64,000 bases of DNA from Streptomyces sp. ISL-10 (GTDB lineage Bacteria; Actinomycetota; Actinomycetes; Streptomycetales; Streptomycetaceae). Positions 1 to 8,826 of the stretch are shown one piece after another. Both the position numbers and the translations under genes were made by a program. Below the pieces are notes generated by a model. It had not been told where the DNA came from and ran no database searches. It saw nothing but the letters and a program-made list of their open reading frames with translations. The DNA is taken from contig NZ_JAGGOJ010000029.1 in the NCBI RefSeq assembly GCF_018614575.1, positions 1-64,000 of the forward strand, given 5' to 3'. The number at the start of each line of letters is the position of its first letter. Position 1 is the first letter of the stretch.

Positions 1-169
1 GTCAAGTCCCGCAAGGGCTGAGCCTCCCGGGTCCGCTCGCACCGCCGTGCCAGGAGGACCGGATGTCCACCCCGAACCAGCCGGCCGGTACCTCCACTGC
101 CGACACGCCCCCGGTGATTGCATCAGGCCAGTTCAAGCAGTGCCTCGCCGAGCATCGCCACTCCTTCGG

Positions 170-420
170 CGATGGCGCCGGCCGGGGTGGCCGCATAGCC
201 GAGTACGATGCCGGGTGCCCAGGCAGCTGCCGGTGCCACGACAAAGGCTGGCACTTCACACCCCGGGCGAGCGCTGCGGTGGCAAGCTCGGTGTCGGGTA
301 CTTCTGCCCTATAGGTGAAGGTCAGGCGCGGACCGGCTGCTGCGCGGTGGACCACCGCGCCCGGCAGGTGCTCGGCGATGGCTTCGATCATCGCGTCGCG
401 ACGCTGCCGGTGACGGCGGT
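170..420 (-). pseudogene. MocR-type (GntR/aminotransferase) regulator, C-terminal remnant
   Basis: On the minus strand about 75 residues read like the C-terminal end of a MocR regulator, whose aminotransferase-like domain binds PLP: an RRHRQRRDAM-like helix, then EAIAEHLPGA, then a VKCQPLSWHR segment that matches the usual RGV..PLSWYR stretch. The N-terminal winged helix and the PLP lysine region are missing, and flanking sequence in the same frame looks like noise. I read it as a decayed gene. The family call rests on this short stretch only. Confidence 0.5.
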
Positions 421-927
421 GAGCACGGTTCGTTCCGCCCTCAGAGGCCGCTCGGGGGAACACCGCCAGATCGGGCTGGCCGGGGGTGCAGCCGGTGCGG
501 GCACGGTGGCACGCAGCACGTGTCCCGTCCGGGCGGCATATGAGCGCCTCGTCGCCCTGGGGTTCTGGCACGAGGCGATGTCGGGCCGCGGGGTCGGGGT
601 CGCGTTGGATTGCGACGGCCACGGCCCGCGCAACCGAGACGCCCGCAGCCCCCAGAGCGGCGATGGCGGCGCACCCCGCTGTTCGGCGTTTCGCTTCTGC
701 CTTCCCAACGTCGGTGAGTGCTGGATCCTCTCTCGGGGGCATTCCGGCCGACCGGTTTCGATACACACGGACGAGGACGACCCTGCCCGAGCCGGCGCGA
801 TGTGCCGGCGTCCAAGGCGTGCACGCCGTCGACGTTCATGAAGACCTACCGCGGCCACTCCACCGAATCCGTCGCGATCCGGCGCTCCTCGGCGGCGTTG
901 CACTGCCGGCCGGAGGCGATCACGGTG

Positions 928-1674
928 TCACCCTCTCGGCCGCGCATCGGGTACCGGGACACCCGTGGTGCTCGGCGTGGGACTCGTCGTAGGAGAGGCG
1001 GTGACACTGGCGGAGGGACTTGGGGGAGGGGTGGCCGTGGGGGAGGTGGCCGAGTGGCTGGGGCGGACGTTGGAAGGACGGGGGGTCGGCCGGGCCTTCA
1101 CGGGTGGGGGCGGGCTGGTGGCAGCGGGAGTTTGGCGAACCGGTGATTCCCGGGGAGTGGGCGTCGCGCGAGGACGCCGAGTCCCGGCACCGCTCCGGTC
1201 CCTTGCCTCTCCTCCTCTGGCCGGGCGTGTTTCCGGACGTTCCGGTGAACGTGAGGCCGTCGGCGACGATTCGGTGACGTGGACGTCAGGCTCGTCGGGA
1301 GACGCCTGTTCCGGGCTCGGCACTGCTCGTGCGGGGCCGGGGGAGTGCTGGGGCAGCAGCGATGCAGCGGCCAGGCCGCCGAGCATGGCGAAGGTGGCCG
1401 CGGCAAGAGTCCGACCACCGTACTTCTTCAGTCGCGGTGGGCAGCGGCGCCGGGCTACGGGCGCATCGGCCGAGGAGCTGGGGGACCAGGAAACGTCGGG
1501 GGACTCGAAGGATCCCGGTCCCTCGCTGAAGAGGACATCCCACACCGCCGGGTCGGCTGCCGGAGCACCGCCGCTCCGATCGCTCGTCGGCGCCGTGTCG
1601 GACTCGTACGCCCCGCACTCCGGGCACGTCACGGTGCCATTCAGGGTGCGGCGGCAGGGAATGCAGTATTCCAT
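928..1674 (-). CDS. SCO2400-like zinc-ribbon single-pass membrane protein
   Basis: 248 residues. The N-terminus begins MEYCIPCRR and carries two CxxC knuckles (C4/C7 and C18/C21), a small zinc ribbon. After a linker, one hydrophobic helix near residues 90-110 (AATFAMLGGLAAASLL) predicts a single membrane span. The remaining ~130 residues are Pro/Ser/Thr/Arg-rich and probably extend outside the cell. The same plan (cytoplasmic zinc ribbon, one helix, disordered tail) is seen in the uncharacterised Streptomyces SCO2400 family; the biochemical role is unknown. It is monocistronic, with decayed sequence on both sides. Confidence 0.75.
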   Translation of the reverse strand: MEYCIPCRRTLNGTVTCPECGAYESDTAPTSDRSGGAPAADPAVWDVLFSEGPGSFESPDVSWSPSSSADAPVARRRCPPRLKKYGGRTLAAATFAMLGGLAAASLLPQHSPGPARAVPSPEQASPDEPDVHVTESSPTASRSPERPETRPARGGEARDRSGAGTRRPRATPTPRESPVRQTPAATSPPPPVKARPTPRPSNVRPSHSATSPTATPPPSPSASVTASPTTSPTPSTTGVPVPDARPRG

Positions 1675-1949
1675 GCGCTCGACCGATCAGTGCGTGAGTC
1701 GCTGGAAGGAACCGTCCGCCGCCGACCCGGCCGGACAGCAGCCATCGGCGGCCGGAAAGCGACGCCTGGTGTCTTTCGAAAGAATCCTCGGCATGTGCCA
1801 ACCTCACTTACTCACCGGTGAAGGTGGGTCACCGGTTACCGAGGAAAACGGGGCGGGGTGTAACGCCGTTCAAGCGTTGACCGAAACGTGGGATACGCAA
1901 CTCCCTTGAGGTTCTTGGCTGGTCACGCCGACGCCCGCTGCGATGTCCG

Positions 1950-2310
1950 AGCCGCCGGTCGGCCTCGCACTCGCCAGGGACGGCCGGACCCGGTCTGCAT
2001 CGCGCATGCTGTTCGTCGAGGGTGGTGAAGATGTCCTCGACCAGCCGTCCGGCCATCCGCGGTGCCCTCAGCCGTATCAGTGTGATCAGCCGTCGCCTTC
2101 CGGCTTTGCGGATCTCGGCCGGGGAGCCGAACTGGTCCAGCAGTCTGAGCACAGCCGGTTGCTGGATGCGCGGGCCCGGGACCACCAGGGACGGGTGGAT
2201 CTGCGTCAGCAGGCCGCGGAGCCGGTTGGCGATCCGCGTGGACTCGCCCGGCAGGTCCTCGTCGAAACGCGCCATCATCGCGAGCTCGGCGACAGCCTCG
2301 TCGGCGGGAT
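1950..2310 (-). pseudogene. IS110-family transposase fragment
   Basis: The minus-strand translation contains AVAELAMMARFDEDL, STRIANRLRGLLTQIHPSL, a FGSPAEIRKAGRRRL segment and RLVEDIFTTLDEQ. These match the middle of Streptomyces IS110-type transposases, between the N-terminal DEDD domain and the C-terminal Tnp20 domain. Neither end is present and the flanking translation is unrelated, so this is an internal scrap of an insertion sequence. Confidence 0.75.
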
Positions 2311-2450
2311 CAATCGTCCGCGGGGCTCGGACGCCTGCCAAGGGGATGATGACGTATCCATCATGACAGGTCAGCAGGGGTTTTCGTAGGACGAACGGCA
2401 CAGCCGGGAAACCTTGTTGGCCAATGTCCGCGACTCGCAGAATCACCGTC

Positions 2451-3769
2451 ATGAATTCCGCGACGAAGAATGCAGGGCAGTCCGGTCACGCGGGGCGGAC
2501 CGGCCATGCCGAGAACATCGATCACGACGCGGTACTGCGAGCGCGCACGGCGCTGCTCGGCTCCGGCAGGCTCAGTCTTCGCCAGGAGGCGGACGCCTGC
2601 CGGACACTTTCGGTGGTGAGCCCGTTGGCGTATCTGCCGCGCCTCGTAAGGGCTCTGCTGAGCCTCAGCTACGAACTCGGCGCTCATCCACAGACGTGCC
2701 TGAGCGTGTGCGCCGAGGCGGCCGAGGCGGCCCGGCGGCTGGACGCAATGGAGCCGGGAGGACGGGCCGAACTGCTCGTCGACGCGCTGGGCGCGTACGA
2801 GCGGCAGCTGTACGTGCTCGGCCGGCGGGCGGAGGGCCTCTCGGTACGGGAGGAGATGGCGCGGGCCGGCCGCCGGGCGTTTCAAACGGGACAGGTGGAA
2901 AGCCCCGTGTACGGTCTCGGCCCCCTGGCCACCGCCTTGGCCGAGGAGGGGCGACACCGGGAGGCGGCGGAGTTGTGCGGCAGGATCGTGGCCGCCGCGC
3001 GTCGGGAGGGCTCGGGCAGGGGCCCGTCGTTCTGGGACATGGTCGCGTGGGCGGCCGAGCTGGACGCGGCCGGCTTGCACGAGGAGGCCCTCGACGCCTT
3101 CGGAGAGCTGGTCTCGACCAGTCGCCGCGAAGTCGAGGACGGACGCACGTCGCTCGCGAACCTGCTGTGGAAACTGGTCCGCTTCGCGGAAATGCTCGAC
3201 TCCCACGGGCGGTTCGACGATGCCCGTGCCGCACGGCGGGAGGCCGGAGAGCTGTTCACCGAACTGGCGGCGAGCGGCGAGCGCAAGAGCTGGAGCTGCA
3301 TCCTCGCGTGGTGGCGAACCTGCTGGGACTGTCGGGACGCGTACACGAGCAGGCGCAGCCGGGCGAAACGGAGCTGCCGTTCGGATCCGACACGCTCCAC
3401 TGGTCTCCGGGCCTCTGGGCGGCGTACGTCGACGGCCGGGCGGACCTCGAGGCGGTCGCCGCCTCGCTCGCGCCACCGGCCGGCACCGATCCGGGTAACC
3501 GCCTGGCGCAGTTGGTCATCGTGCATCGGCGGCTGACGATCCGTTCGGCGTTCTACTGGGAGCGCCGCACCCACCGCATTCTGGAGCCGCTCCGGCCCCT
3601 GTTCGACGAAGGAGTCGCTCTCGCACGCCGACTGGCCGCGGCGGACGAGGACAAGGGCCGGGCCGTGCTCGCCAGGGCGCTGACGGACAGGTCCACGCTG
3701 TTTGTCGCGGCCAAGCGGTATGCGGAGGCGCGCGACGACTTCGTGGAGGCGACCGGCCTGCGCGGCTGA
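2451..3769 (+). pseudogene. TPR-like helical protein with one frameshift
   Basis: Two overlapping frames together make one protein of about 435 residues. The first part (from the ATG at 2451) is helical and Ala/Glu/Arg-rich with TPR-like units (YERQLYVLGRRAEGLSVREEMARAGR, described in pieces: residues around 115-140, then repeats near 160-250). It runs in good register to ASGERKSWS near 3290. There the original frame turns into low-quality sequence, while the +2 frame continues sensibly (LELHPRVVANLLGLSG) to a stop at 3767-3769, including a TPR-like end (FVAAKRYAEARDDFVEATGL). A single indel near 3285-3300 explains this. It could be a true lesion or a sequencing error. TPR proteins of this kind are often scaffolds or regulators; no partner is evident. 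Confidence 0.6.
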
Positions 3770-3823
3770 CGGCGGCGGTGGGCGGCGGCGGATCGCGGCC
3801 CACCGCCGGCCCCTGCGGACGCC

Positions 3824-5329
3824 TCAGCTCCGCAGGTGTCCCAGTACGGACCGCACCGCTCGGGTCACCGCATCGCGTGCCTGCTCCGTGTGGTCGATCG
3901 TCTCGAACCCGTGGTGGCCGCCCGGTACGTCGACGATCTCGACAGCCGCGTCGCAGTCTTCGGCGGCGGCCAGGAACTCCGCGACCGTCACCGCGATCTC
4001 CGCGACCTCCAGCTCCACCCGCGTCAGCACGATGGGCAGGCGCCCCGCCTCCCGTACCGCGGTCGCCGGCCGGAAACGCGCATCGGTGAGCCCCCAGCTC
4101 GGCAGGGGCGCGAGTACGGGATAGGTCGCCGCCACACACCGCAGCCAGGGATGAGGCGATGCCAGCCAGTCGGCGGAGAGCGGTCCGCCGCCGGAGAAGA
4201 ACCAGAGTGCGACGCGTTCCCCGTCGACGCGAGGATCCGCTCGTACGAGATCGACCGCTGCGGCGACGTCCTCGGCGGCCCGCCCGTAGTCGCCGAGGCC
4301 GTGCAGCCGGTGGTCCAGCGTCACGCCGACCGCTCCCAGGCTCGCCACGTACTGGGCGTAGCCTACGAAGCCGGGCCAGTCACGTGGTGTCGGCCGCGTC
4401 TCGGCGGGCACCGGGCCGCCGTGGACGAACACCACCGCCGGCCGCGGGCCGTCGGCGTCCGGCAGATGGAGGTCGACACGGCCCACCCGATCGCGGTGCT
4501 GCTCTGGTACGTCCAGGATGAAGGGCTGCAGATGCGGGGGCTGTTCGCCGGCGGCATCGGTCAGTCGGTGTCCTTCGCCCGCGGCGGCCCGGAGCAGCAC
4601 CTCGGCCGTTTCACCGGGGGCGGAGAGCATCGGCCAGTGACCGGTGGCGAGTTCGAAGAACGTCACCCGTGGGTCGGTGAGCGCCTTCAGACGGGCGTCA
4701 CCCAGTCCCACCATGGCCTGGACGATGGCGATGCTCGACCCGTTCGCCGTGCACAGGACGCCGGTCGTCGGCAGCTCGGACGCCGCTCCGGACAGTCGCA
4801 GCGGCTGGGTGAGCGTGGCCCGCGGCTGCGGTGCGGCACGGTTCGAAAGCAGGGTCAGTGTCTCTTCGTGGACACCGGCGGTGCTGCCCCAGCGCTGCCA
4901 TCCGTCGGCCGTCGGAGGCGGGATCCGCCAGTCGTCGTCGGAGCCGGCCGGCCGGGACAGGCGGTCGCGCACCGTCTGGTCGGTCACCAACTGGGCGGCG
5001 GATTCGCCGTCCTGGGGGATGCCCGCGTCCAGATGGACGACCCGGGTGATCCGCTCCGGACGCCGGTCGGCGGCACCGAGCACCGGGTGGATGCCGTAGT
5101 CGTGGCCGACGATCACCACCTGGGGTGCGTCCACCTCGTCGATCAGCCGCACCACGTCGTCGACATGCGTCTCCAGGTCCGTGTCGGGGCCCGCAAGGTG
5201 CCGGCGGTCGCCCATCCCCGTGAGCGTCACCGGATGGACCTCCGCCCCGGACTCCCGGAGCCGCGCAGCCACTTCCTGCCAGACCCAGCCGCCGGTGAAG
5301 GTGCCCGACACCAGGACGAATGCCGTCAT
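3824..5329 (-). CDS. Two-domain alpha/beta hydrolase
   Basis: 501 residues from an ATG at 5329, preceded by a good GGAGA site; the frame stays open upstream but that part is antisense to merR. Residues ~1-235 form an alpha/beta hydrolase of the EstC/methylesterase-like type: an FVLVSGTFTGGWVW oxyanion-loop region, VGHDYG where the nucleophile elbow GxSxG would be (Asp in place of Ser), and ATGHWPMLS with the late His. Residues ~250-501 form a second, dienelactone-hydrolase/esterase-like domain with FVHGGP, WFFSGGGP (elbow region, Ser retained) and GGHHGFE (His). One active and one possibly altered site is the notable feature. Divergent from a MerR gene across a shared palindrome, so it may be the MerR target. 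Substrate unknown. Confidence 0.8.
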   Translation of the reverse strand: MTAFVLVSGTFTGGWVWQEVAARLRESGAEVHPVTLTGMGDRRHLAGPDTDLETHVDDVVRLIDEVDAPQVVIVGHDYGIHPVLGAADRRPERITRVVHLDAGIPQDGESAAQLVTDQTVRDRLSRPAGSDDDWRIPPPTADGWQRWGSTAGVHEETLTLLSNRAAPQPRATLTQPLRLSGAASELPTTGVLCTANGSSIAIVQAMVGLGDARLKALTDPRVTFFELATGHWPMLSAPGETAEVLLRAAAGEGHRLTDAAGEQPPHLQPFILDVPEQHRDRVGRVDLHLPDADGPRPAVVFVHGGPVPAETRPTPRDWPGFVGYAQYVASLGAVGVTLDHRLHGLGDYGRAAEDVAAAVDLVRADPRVDGERVALWFFSGGGPLSADWLASPHPWLRCVAATYPVLAPLPSWGLTDARFRPATAVREAGRLPIVLTRVELEVAEIAVTVAEFLAAAEDCDAAVEIVDVPGGHHGFETIDHTEQARDAVTRAVRSVLGHLRS

Positions 5330-5390
5330 GAACGTCTCCTCGCATACCTCGGTCGCACGACCGGCCCCACTGGCCGACCGCCGTCGCCGG

Positions 5391-5420
5391 TACGGTAGGA
5401 ACTCCCCCTGAGGGAGGTTC
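5391..5420 (+). promoter_or_regulatory. Putative MerR operator and -10 element
   Basis: TACGGT at 5391-5396 resembles a -10. It is followed by inverted half-sites GAACTCCC (5399-5406) and GGGAGGTTC (5412-5420). MerR-family operators are short GC-rich inverted repeats at the promoter. This one also overlaps the ribosome-binding site (GGGAGG) of the downstream merR gene, suggesting autoregulation. It is in the short divergent interval with the hydrolase gene. Confidence 0.5.
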
Positions 5421-5425
5421 AAGCC

Positions 5426-6361
5426 TTGTCCGACGACGGCATACCCCGCGACGGCATGTGGAGCATCGGAGAACTGGCCGAGCGCGCCGGCGTCACCGTC
5501 AAGACCGTCCGCTTCTACTCCGACCGCGGCCTGCTGCCCGAAGCGACCCGCAGCAGCGGCGGCCACCGCCGGTACGGCCCGGAGGCGGTCGACCGCCTCC
5601 GGCTGATCCGCTCGCTGCGCACCCTCGACCTGCCCGTCCCGGACGTCGGCCGGATCATCGACCAGGAGGATGAGCTGGAGGACGTCGTCGCGAGGCAGTT
5701 GCGGGATGTCGGCTCGCAACTGGCCGCACTGCGCTGGCGTGAGGCCGCCCTCCAACTGCTCCGGGACTGCACCCCGGGGGAACGCGCAGACCGGCTCCGC
5801 CTGATCGGGGCGGTGGCCGTTCCGCCGAGCACCGCGCCGATGGCCCGATTCTGGCGGCGCTGGCTGCTGCCCGCGCGGCTCCCGGCCCGGTTGGTCTCCG
5901 CGATCGTCGACGAGGCGGTCCCGCAGCCGCCCGACGACCCCGCCCCCGAACAGGTACTGGCCTTCGCCCGGCTGCACGCCCTCACCTCCGCAGACTGCTC
6001 GGGCACCGGCCCCTGCCAGCCCGCGGCGCACCGGCCGGAGACGGGCTTCCGCGCGGCCGTGCTCTACGACGGGCTCGTCGAGGCCTACGCGCTGGCGTCG
6101 GCGCAGATGCTGGCGCAGCGACCACCGCACCAGGGCGAAGCACTCGACTGCTTCGTCTCCGCCTATGCCCACGCGTGCGGCGCCCGCGACACTCCCGCGT
6201 TCCGCCACGGGCTCGCCGGCCGGCTTGCCGCCGATCCCCGTATCGACGGCTACTGGCAGCTGACCGCCGAACTCCGAGGCCCCTCGGAACCCACCGCGGG
6301 GGCCGCCCACGACTGGCTCTGCGCCGCCCTCGACTCCCGGACGGCCCGTCCCGCGGCCTGA
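5426..6361 (+). CDS. MerR-family transcriptional regulator
   Basis: 311 residues starting at TTG 5426, with GGGAGG 9 bp upstream; no ATG lies near the domain start. The N-terminal winged helix is clear: WSIGELAERAGVTVKTVRFYSDRGLL, then GGHRRYGPEAVDRLRLIRSLR (residues ~11-65), the hallmark of MerR. The ~200-residue C-terminal part is helical, has two Cys (TSADCSGTGPC) and matches no effector domain I know. It is divergent from the double hydrolase, which it probably controls. It is longer than metal-sensing MerR proteins (~130-150 residues), so it likely senses an organic ligand. Confidence 0.85.
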   Translation: MSDDGIPRDGMWSIGELAERAGVTVKTVRFYSDRGLLPEATRSSGGHRRYGPEAVDRLRLIRSLRTLDLPVPDVGRIIDQEDELEDVVARQLRDVGSQLAALRWREAALQLLRDCTPGERADRLRLIGAVAVPPSTAPMARFWRRWLLPARLPARLVSAIVDEAVPQPPDDPAPEQVLAFARLHALTSADCSGTGPCQPAAHRPETGFRAAVLYDGLVEAYALASAQMLAQRPPHQGEALDCFVSAYAHACGARDTPAFRHGLAGRLAADPRIDGYWQLTAELRGPSEPTAGAAHDWLCAALDSRTARPAA

Positions 6362-6685
6362 CCCCCGCCACCGCGCGCCCCGGCCGGCGTCGCATCACCT
6401 GGGCGGCGACCCCGGGCAAGGATCTACGGGGGTGGAGCCGAGTGCTCCGTGTTCACCGGTCCAACCGCACTGCTCGGTCGGGCAGTTGCTTGCTGCATCC
6501 GGTGCCCTGCCGCGAGGACACGGCATCGTCCGGACCGAAGAGACGGTCCAAGCGGCGCGGGTCTCTGTCGGTGAAAGAGACGAGGAGTCGGCGGTAGGCG
6601 GAGCCTTCACGGAAGCGCGGTCAGAACCAACCACACTCCCGGCTCCGCCCGCGAGGCGTTCAGCCACGACCCGCCGCAACATCAC
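6362..6685. other. Intergenic, nothing recognised
   Basis: Interval between the 3' ends of merR (plus) and the PAP2-type gene (minus). No convincing gene, perfect terminator stem or repeat was found. Confidence 0.5.
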
Positions 6686-8098
6686 TCACACCAGTTCGGG
6701 CTGCGGTTCGCGTCGGGGTTGCGGCACATGCGCCGACGCAGCCTTCCGTTCCCACCGCGTGGTGGTCCGTACGAAGCCGTAGACCACTGAGGTCATCGCC
6801 AGAATGAGCAGCGGACCGAACACCCACGGATGTCCGGCCATCTCCATCGACAGATAGCGATACGACGCCAAGAGCGCAGCGAAGACCGCGGCGCCGTAGA
6901 CGACCAGCCGGATTCCGGGCCGGTCCCAGCCGCGGTCGAGCGCGCGCAGCGCCGTCTCGATCGTGAGCGTGAACACCACACCGGCGACGATGTCCGCGCC
7001 GTAGTGGTAGCCGAAGCCCAGCGTTGCGCCGAGCGTGGCGATCAGCCAGAACGCGCCCAGGCATTGCAGAGTCCGCGGTCCCTTGCGGGAATGAATGAAG
7101 ATCGCGGTGGCCCACGCCGTGTGCAGGCTGGGCATGCAGTTGCGCGGGGTGATCCCGTCGAAGGGCATGGGGTGCGGGGTATTGACCGGCGGCGGCGTGT
7201 CCGGCCACAGGTTGGCCACCGCCCAGTGCCCCCCGTCGGCGCCGTAGGCGTAGATCGGTCCGACCACCGGGAAGATCATGTAGATGGCCGGCCCGAGCAG
7301 ACCGATGACCAGAAACGTGCGCACCAGATGGTGGCCCGGGAAGCGGCGCTCGACCGCCACGTTGCGCAGCTGGTACAGCGCGACGACGACCGCGGCCACC
7401 CCGAGCTGAACGTAGACCCAGTCGAGGACGTGGAAGCCGACCGTGCCGGTGGCCTCGACGATCCGGCCCACCAGCAACGACGGGCTGCCCAACGCGTGAT
7501 CGGCGGCTGCCACGTACTGGTCGAGCACCACCGGACGGGTCTTCGACGTGATCAGCAGCCAGATGTCGCCGGTCTTGCGACCGGCGACCAGGAGCAGGCC
7601 CAGTCCGACGCCTTTCAGCAGCAGGACACGGTCCCGGCCGGTGCGGCGCGTGACAGCGATGACGCCATGGGCCAGGACCACCCACAACGCGCCGTTGCCG
7701 GCCATCATCTGGGCATCGACCGCCCACCGCACGAGCCAGAAGACGACGTCGATGCCGATCGCGGCACCGACCGCGACAAACCGCTGCCGCCAGGTGAGCA
7801 CCACCATCATCAACGCCATACCGGTGTACAACAGCGGCCCTGATTTGGGGGCGAATATCACCTCTCGCACCTGGTTGGTCATCGGCCCCGGCACGCCGTA
7901 CCGACGCGCGGCGATCTCCAGTGCAATGAGGAATCCGAGGGCCACCGCACTCACCGCGACCCACAGCATGACGCGTGGTTGACGCCATGCAGCCGACCGA
8001 AGGCTGCCGCCTATTCGCGAAAACAATCGCGCTACCGTAGATGTCAATTTTTCAGCCGATTTGTCATATTTCAACATGATCATTGCGAGCTCGAACAT
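6686..8098 (-). CDS. PAP2-superfamily integral membrane phosphatase/transferase
   Basis: Up to 470 residues with many membrane helices (roughly 45-65, 90-110, 112-130, 135-150, 158-172, 225-245, 260-280, 325-340, 348-362, 370-385, 392-405, 415-435). The PAP2 signature is in the C-terminal half: NCMPSLHTAWA (S324, H326) and GFGYHYGADIVAG (H365, D369), the second and third phosphatase motifs, plus FPVVGP near 276-281 as in AUR1/IPC-synthase-like members. Such proteins remove or transfer phosphate or phospho-head groups of isoprenoid or lipid phosphates on the outer membrane face. The start is uncertain: ATG 8098, 8083 and 8077 are all possible and none has a strong ribosome site. The first ~40 coding bases are unusually AT-rich for this genome. 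Confidence 0.85.
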   Translation of the reverse strand: MFELAMIMLKYDKSAEKLTSTVARLFSRIGGSLRSAAWRQPRVMLWVAVSAVALGFLIALEIAARRYGVPGPMTNQVREVIFAPKSGPLLYTGMALMMVVLTWRQRFVAVGAAIGIDVVFWLVRWAVDAQMMAGNGALWVVLAHGVIAVTRRTGRDRVLLLKGVGLGLLLVAGRKTGDIWLLITSKTRPVVLDQYVAAADHALGSPSLLVGRIVEATGTVGFHVLDWVYVQLGVAAVVVALYQLRNVAVERRFPGHHLVRTFLVIGLLGPAIYMIFPVVGPIYAYGADGGHWAVANLWPDTPPPVNTPHPMPFDGITPRNCMPSLHTAWATAIFIHSRKGPRTLQCLGAFWLIATLGATLGFGYHYGADIVAGVVFTLTIETALRALDRGWDRPGIRLVVYGAAVFAALLASYRYLSMEMAGHPWVFGPLLILAMTSVVYGFVRTTTRWERKAASAHVPQPRREPQPELV

Positions 8099-8540
8099 GC
8101 TAGCGGAGCAGGTGGGTTTCGCGTATCACGGGTACGTCGAATTCGGCGATCGGCTCCCCTTTGCCCGCGGCCACGGCGGACATGAAACGCCGCGCGGCCC
8201 CGGATTGGGGCGGCGCGGGCGGCCCGGTGGACGGGAAGGCCGGTGCCGGGCGGGCTTGCCGGCGACGGTGGTGATGTCGAGGGCAGCGTGAGCGACGCCG
8301 ACAGCGCACGGTCACCGACGAGAGTGCTCAGGCTGGCCAACTACGGGTTTCTGACCGCCGTTGCGACGTCCGCAGGACAGTCCCAGACGGCGGGCGTCGC
8401 CGGATGGCCACTGCTCCGGAGTGTCAGAGCGTGCTGAGATGCTGCTGTCGCCGAGTTCATAGATGGTGGCAGCTCCGGCCGGAGCAGCCGCCGCGCTGCT
8501 CCGGCCCCCGGCGGCGGGGGAGTGGCCACCCGGCCGCAGC
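8099..8540. other. Intergenic, no gene recognised
   Basis: About 440 bp upstream of the PAP2-type gene and downstream of the NACHT gene. Only short arginine/alanine-rich shadow frames are open; no domain, repeat or terminator stands out. Confidence 0.5.
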
Positions 8541-8735
8541 CGCTGCTCGCGCTCGCCTTCGACTCTGGGGGACGCCGGGCGTCCCGCCGCCATGGACGGC
8601 CGTCTCATCGACTGCGGCCGCTCCCGGGGCTACGCCCAATGGCGGCTGTAGGAGCTGCGCGAGCCGGCCGAGTACGCCAGGCCAGGGGCTGGTGCGTCAC
8701 TTGGGGCTGACGCCCCGCCTCCAACCGGGGGCCGG
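8541..8735 (+). repeat. Decayed gene copy, left member of a direct-repeat pair
   Basis: This stretch shares a broken-up likeness with 11046-11200. Both contain CTGCTCGCGCTCGCCYTCG, a CTGGGG run, then GGCCGAGTACGCC and TGCGTCACYTGGGGCT followed by a CCCCGCC block, in the same order and orientation, with indels. Reading frame is lost here. The two copies bracket the NACHT gene. Confidence 0.5.
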
Positions 8736-8826
8736 GGGAGCCGGCCTGAGGGGCACCTGCACAGGGTCTGCGAGGCCGGATCTTGGCCGTACCGGATCGG
8801 ACAGCCCGGCGAGAGACGGACTCTGC

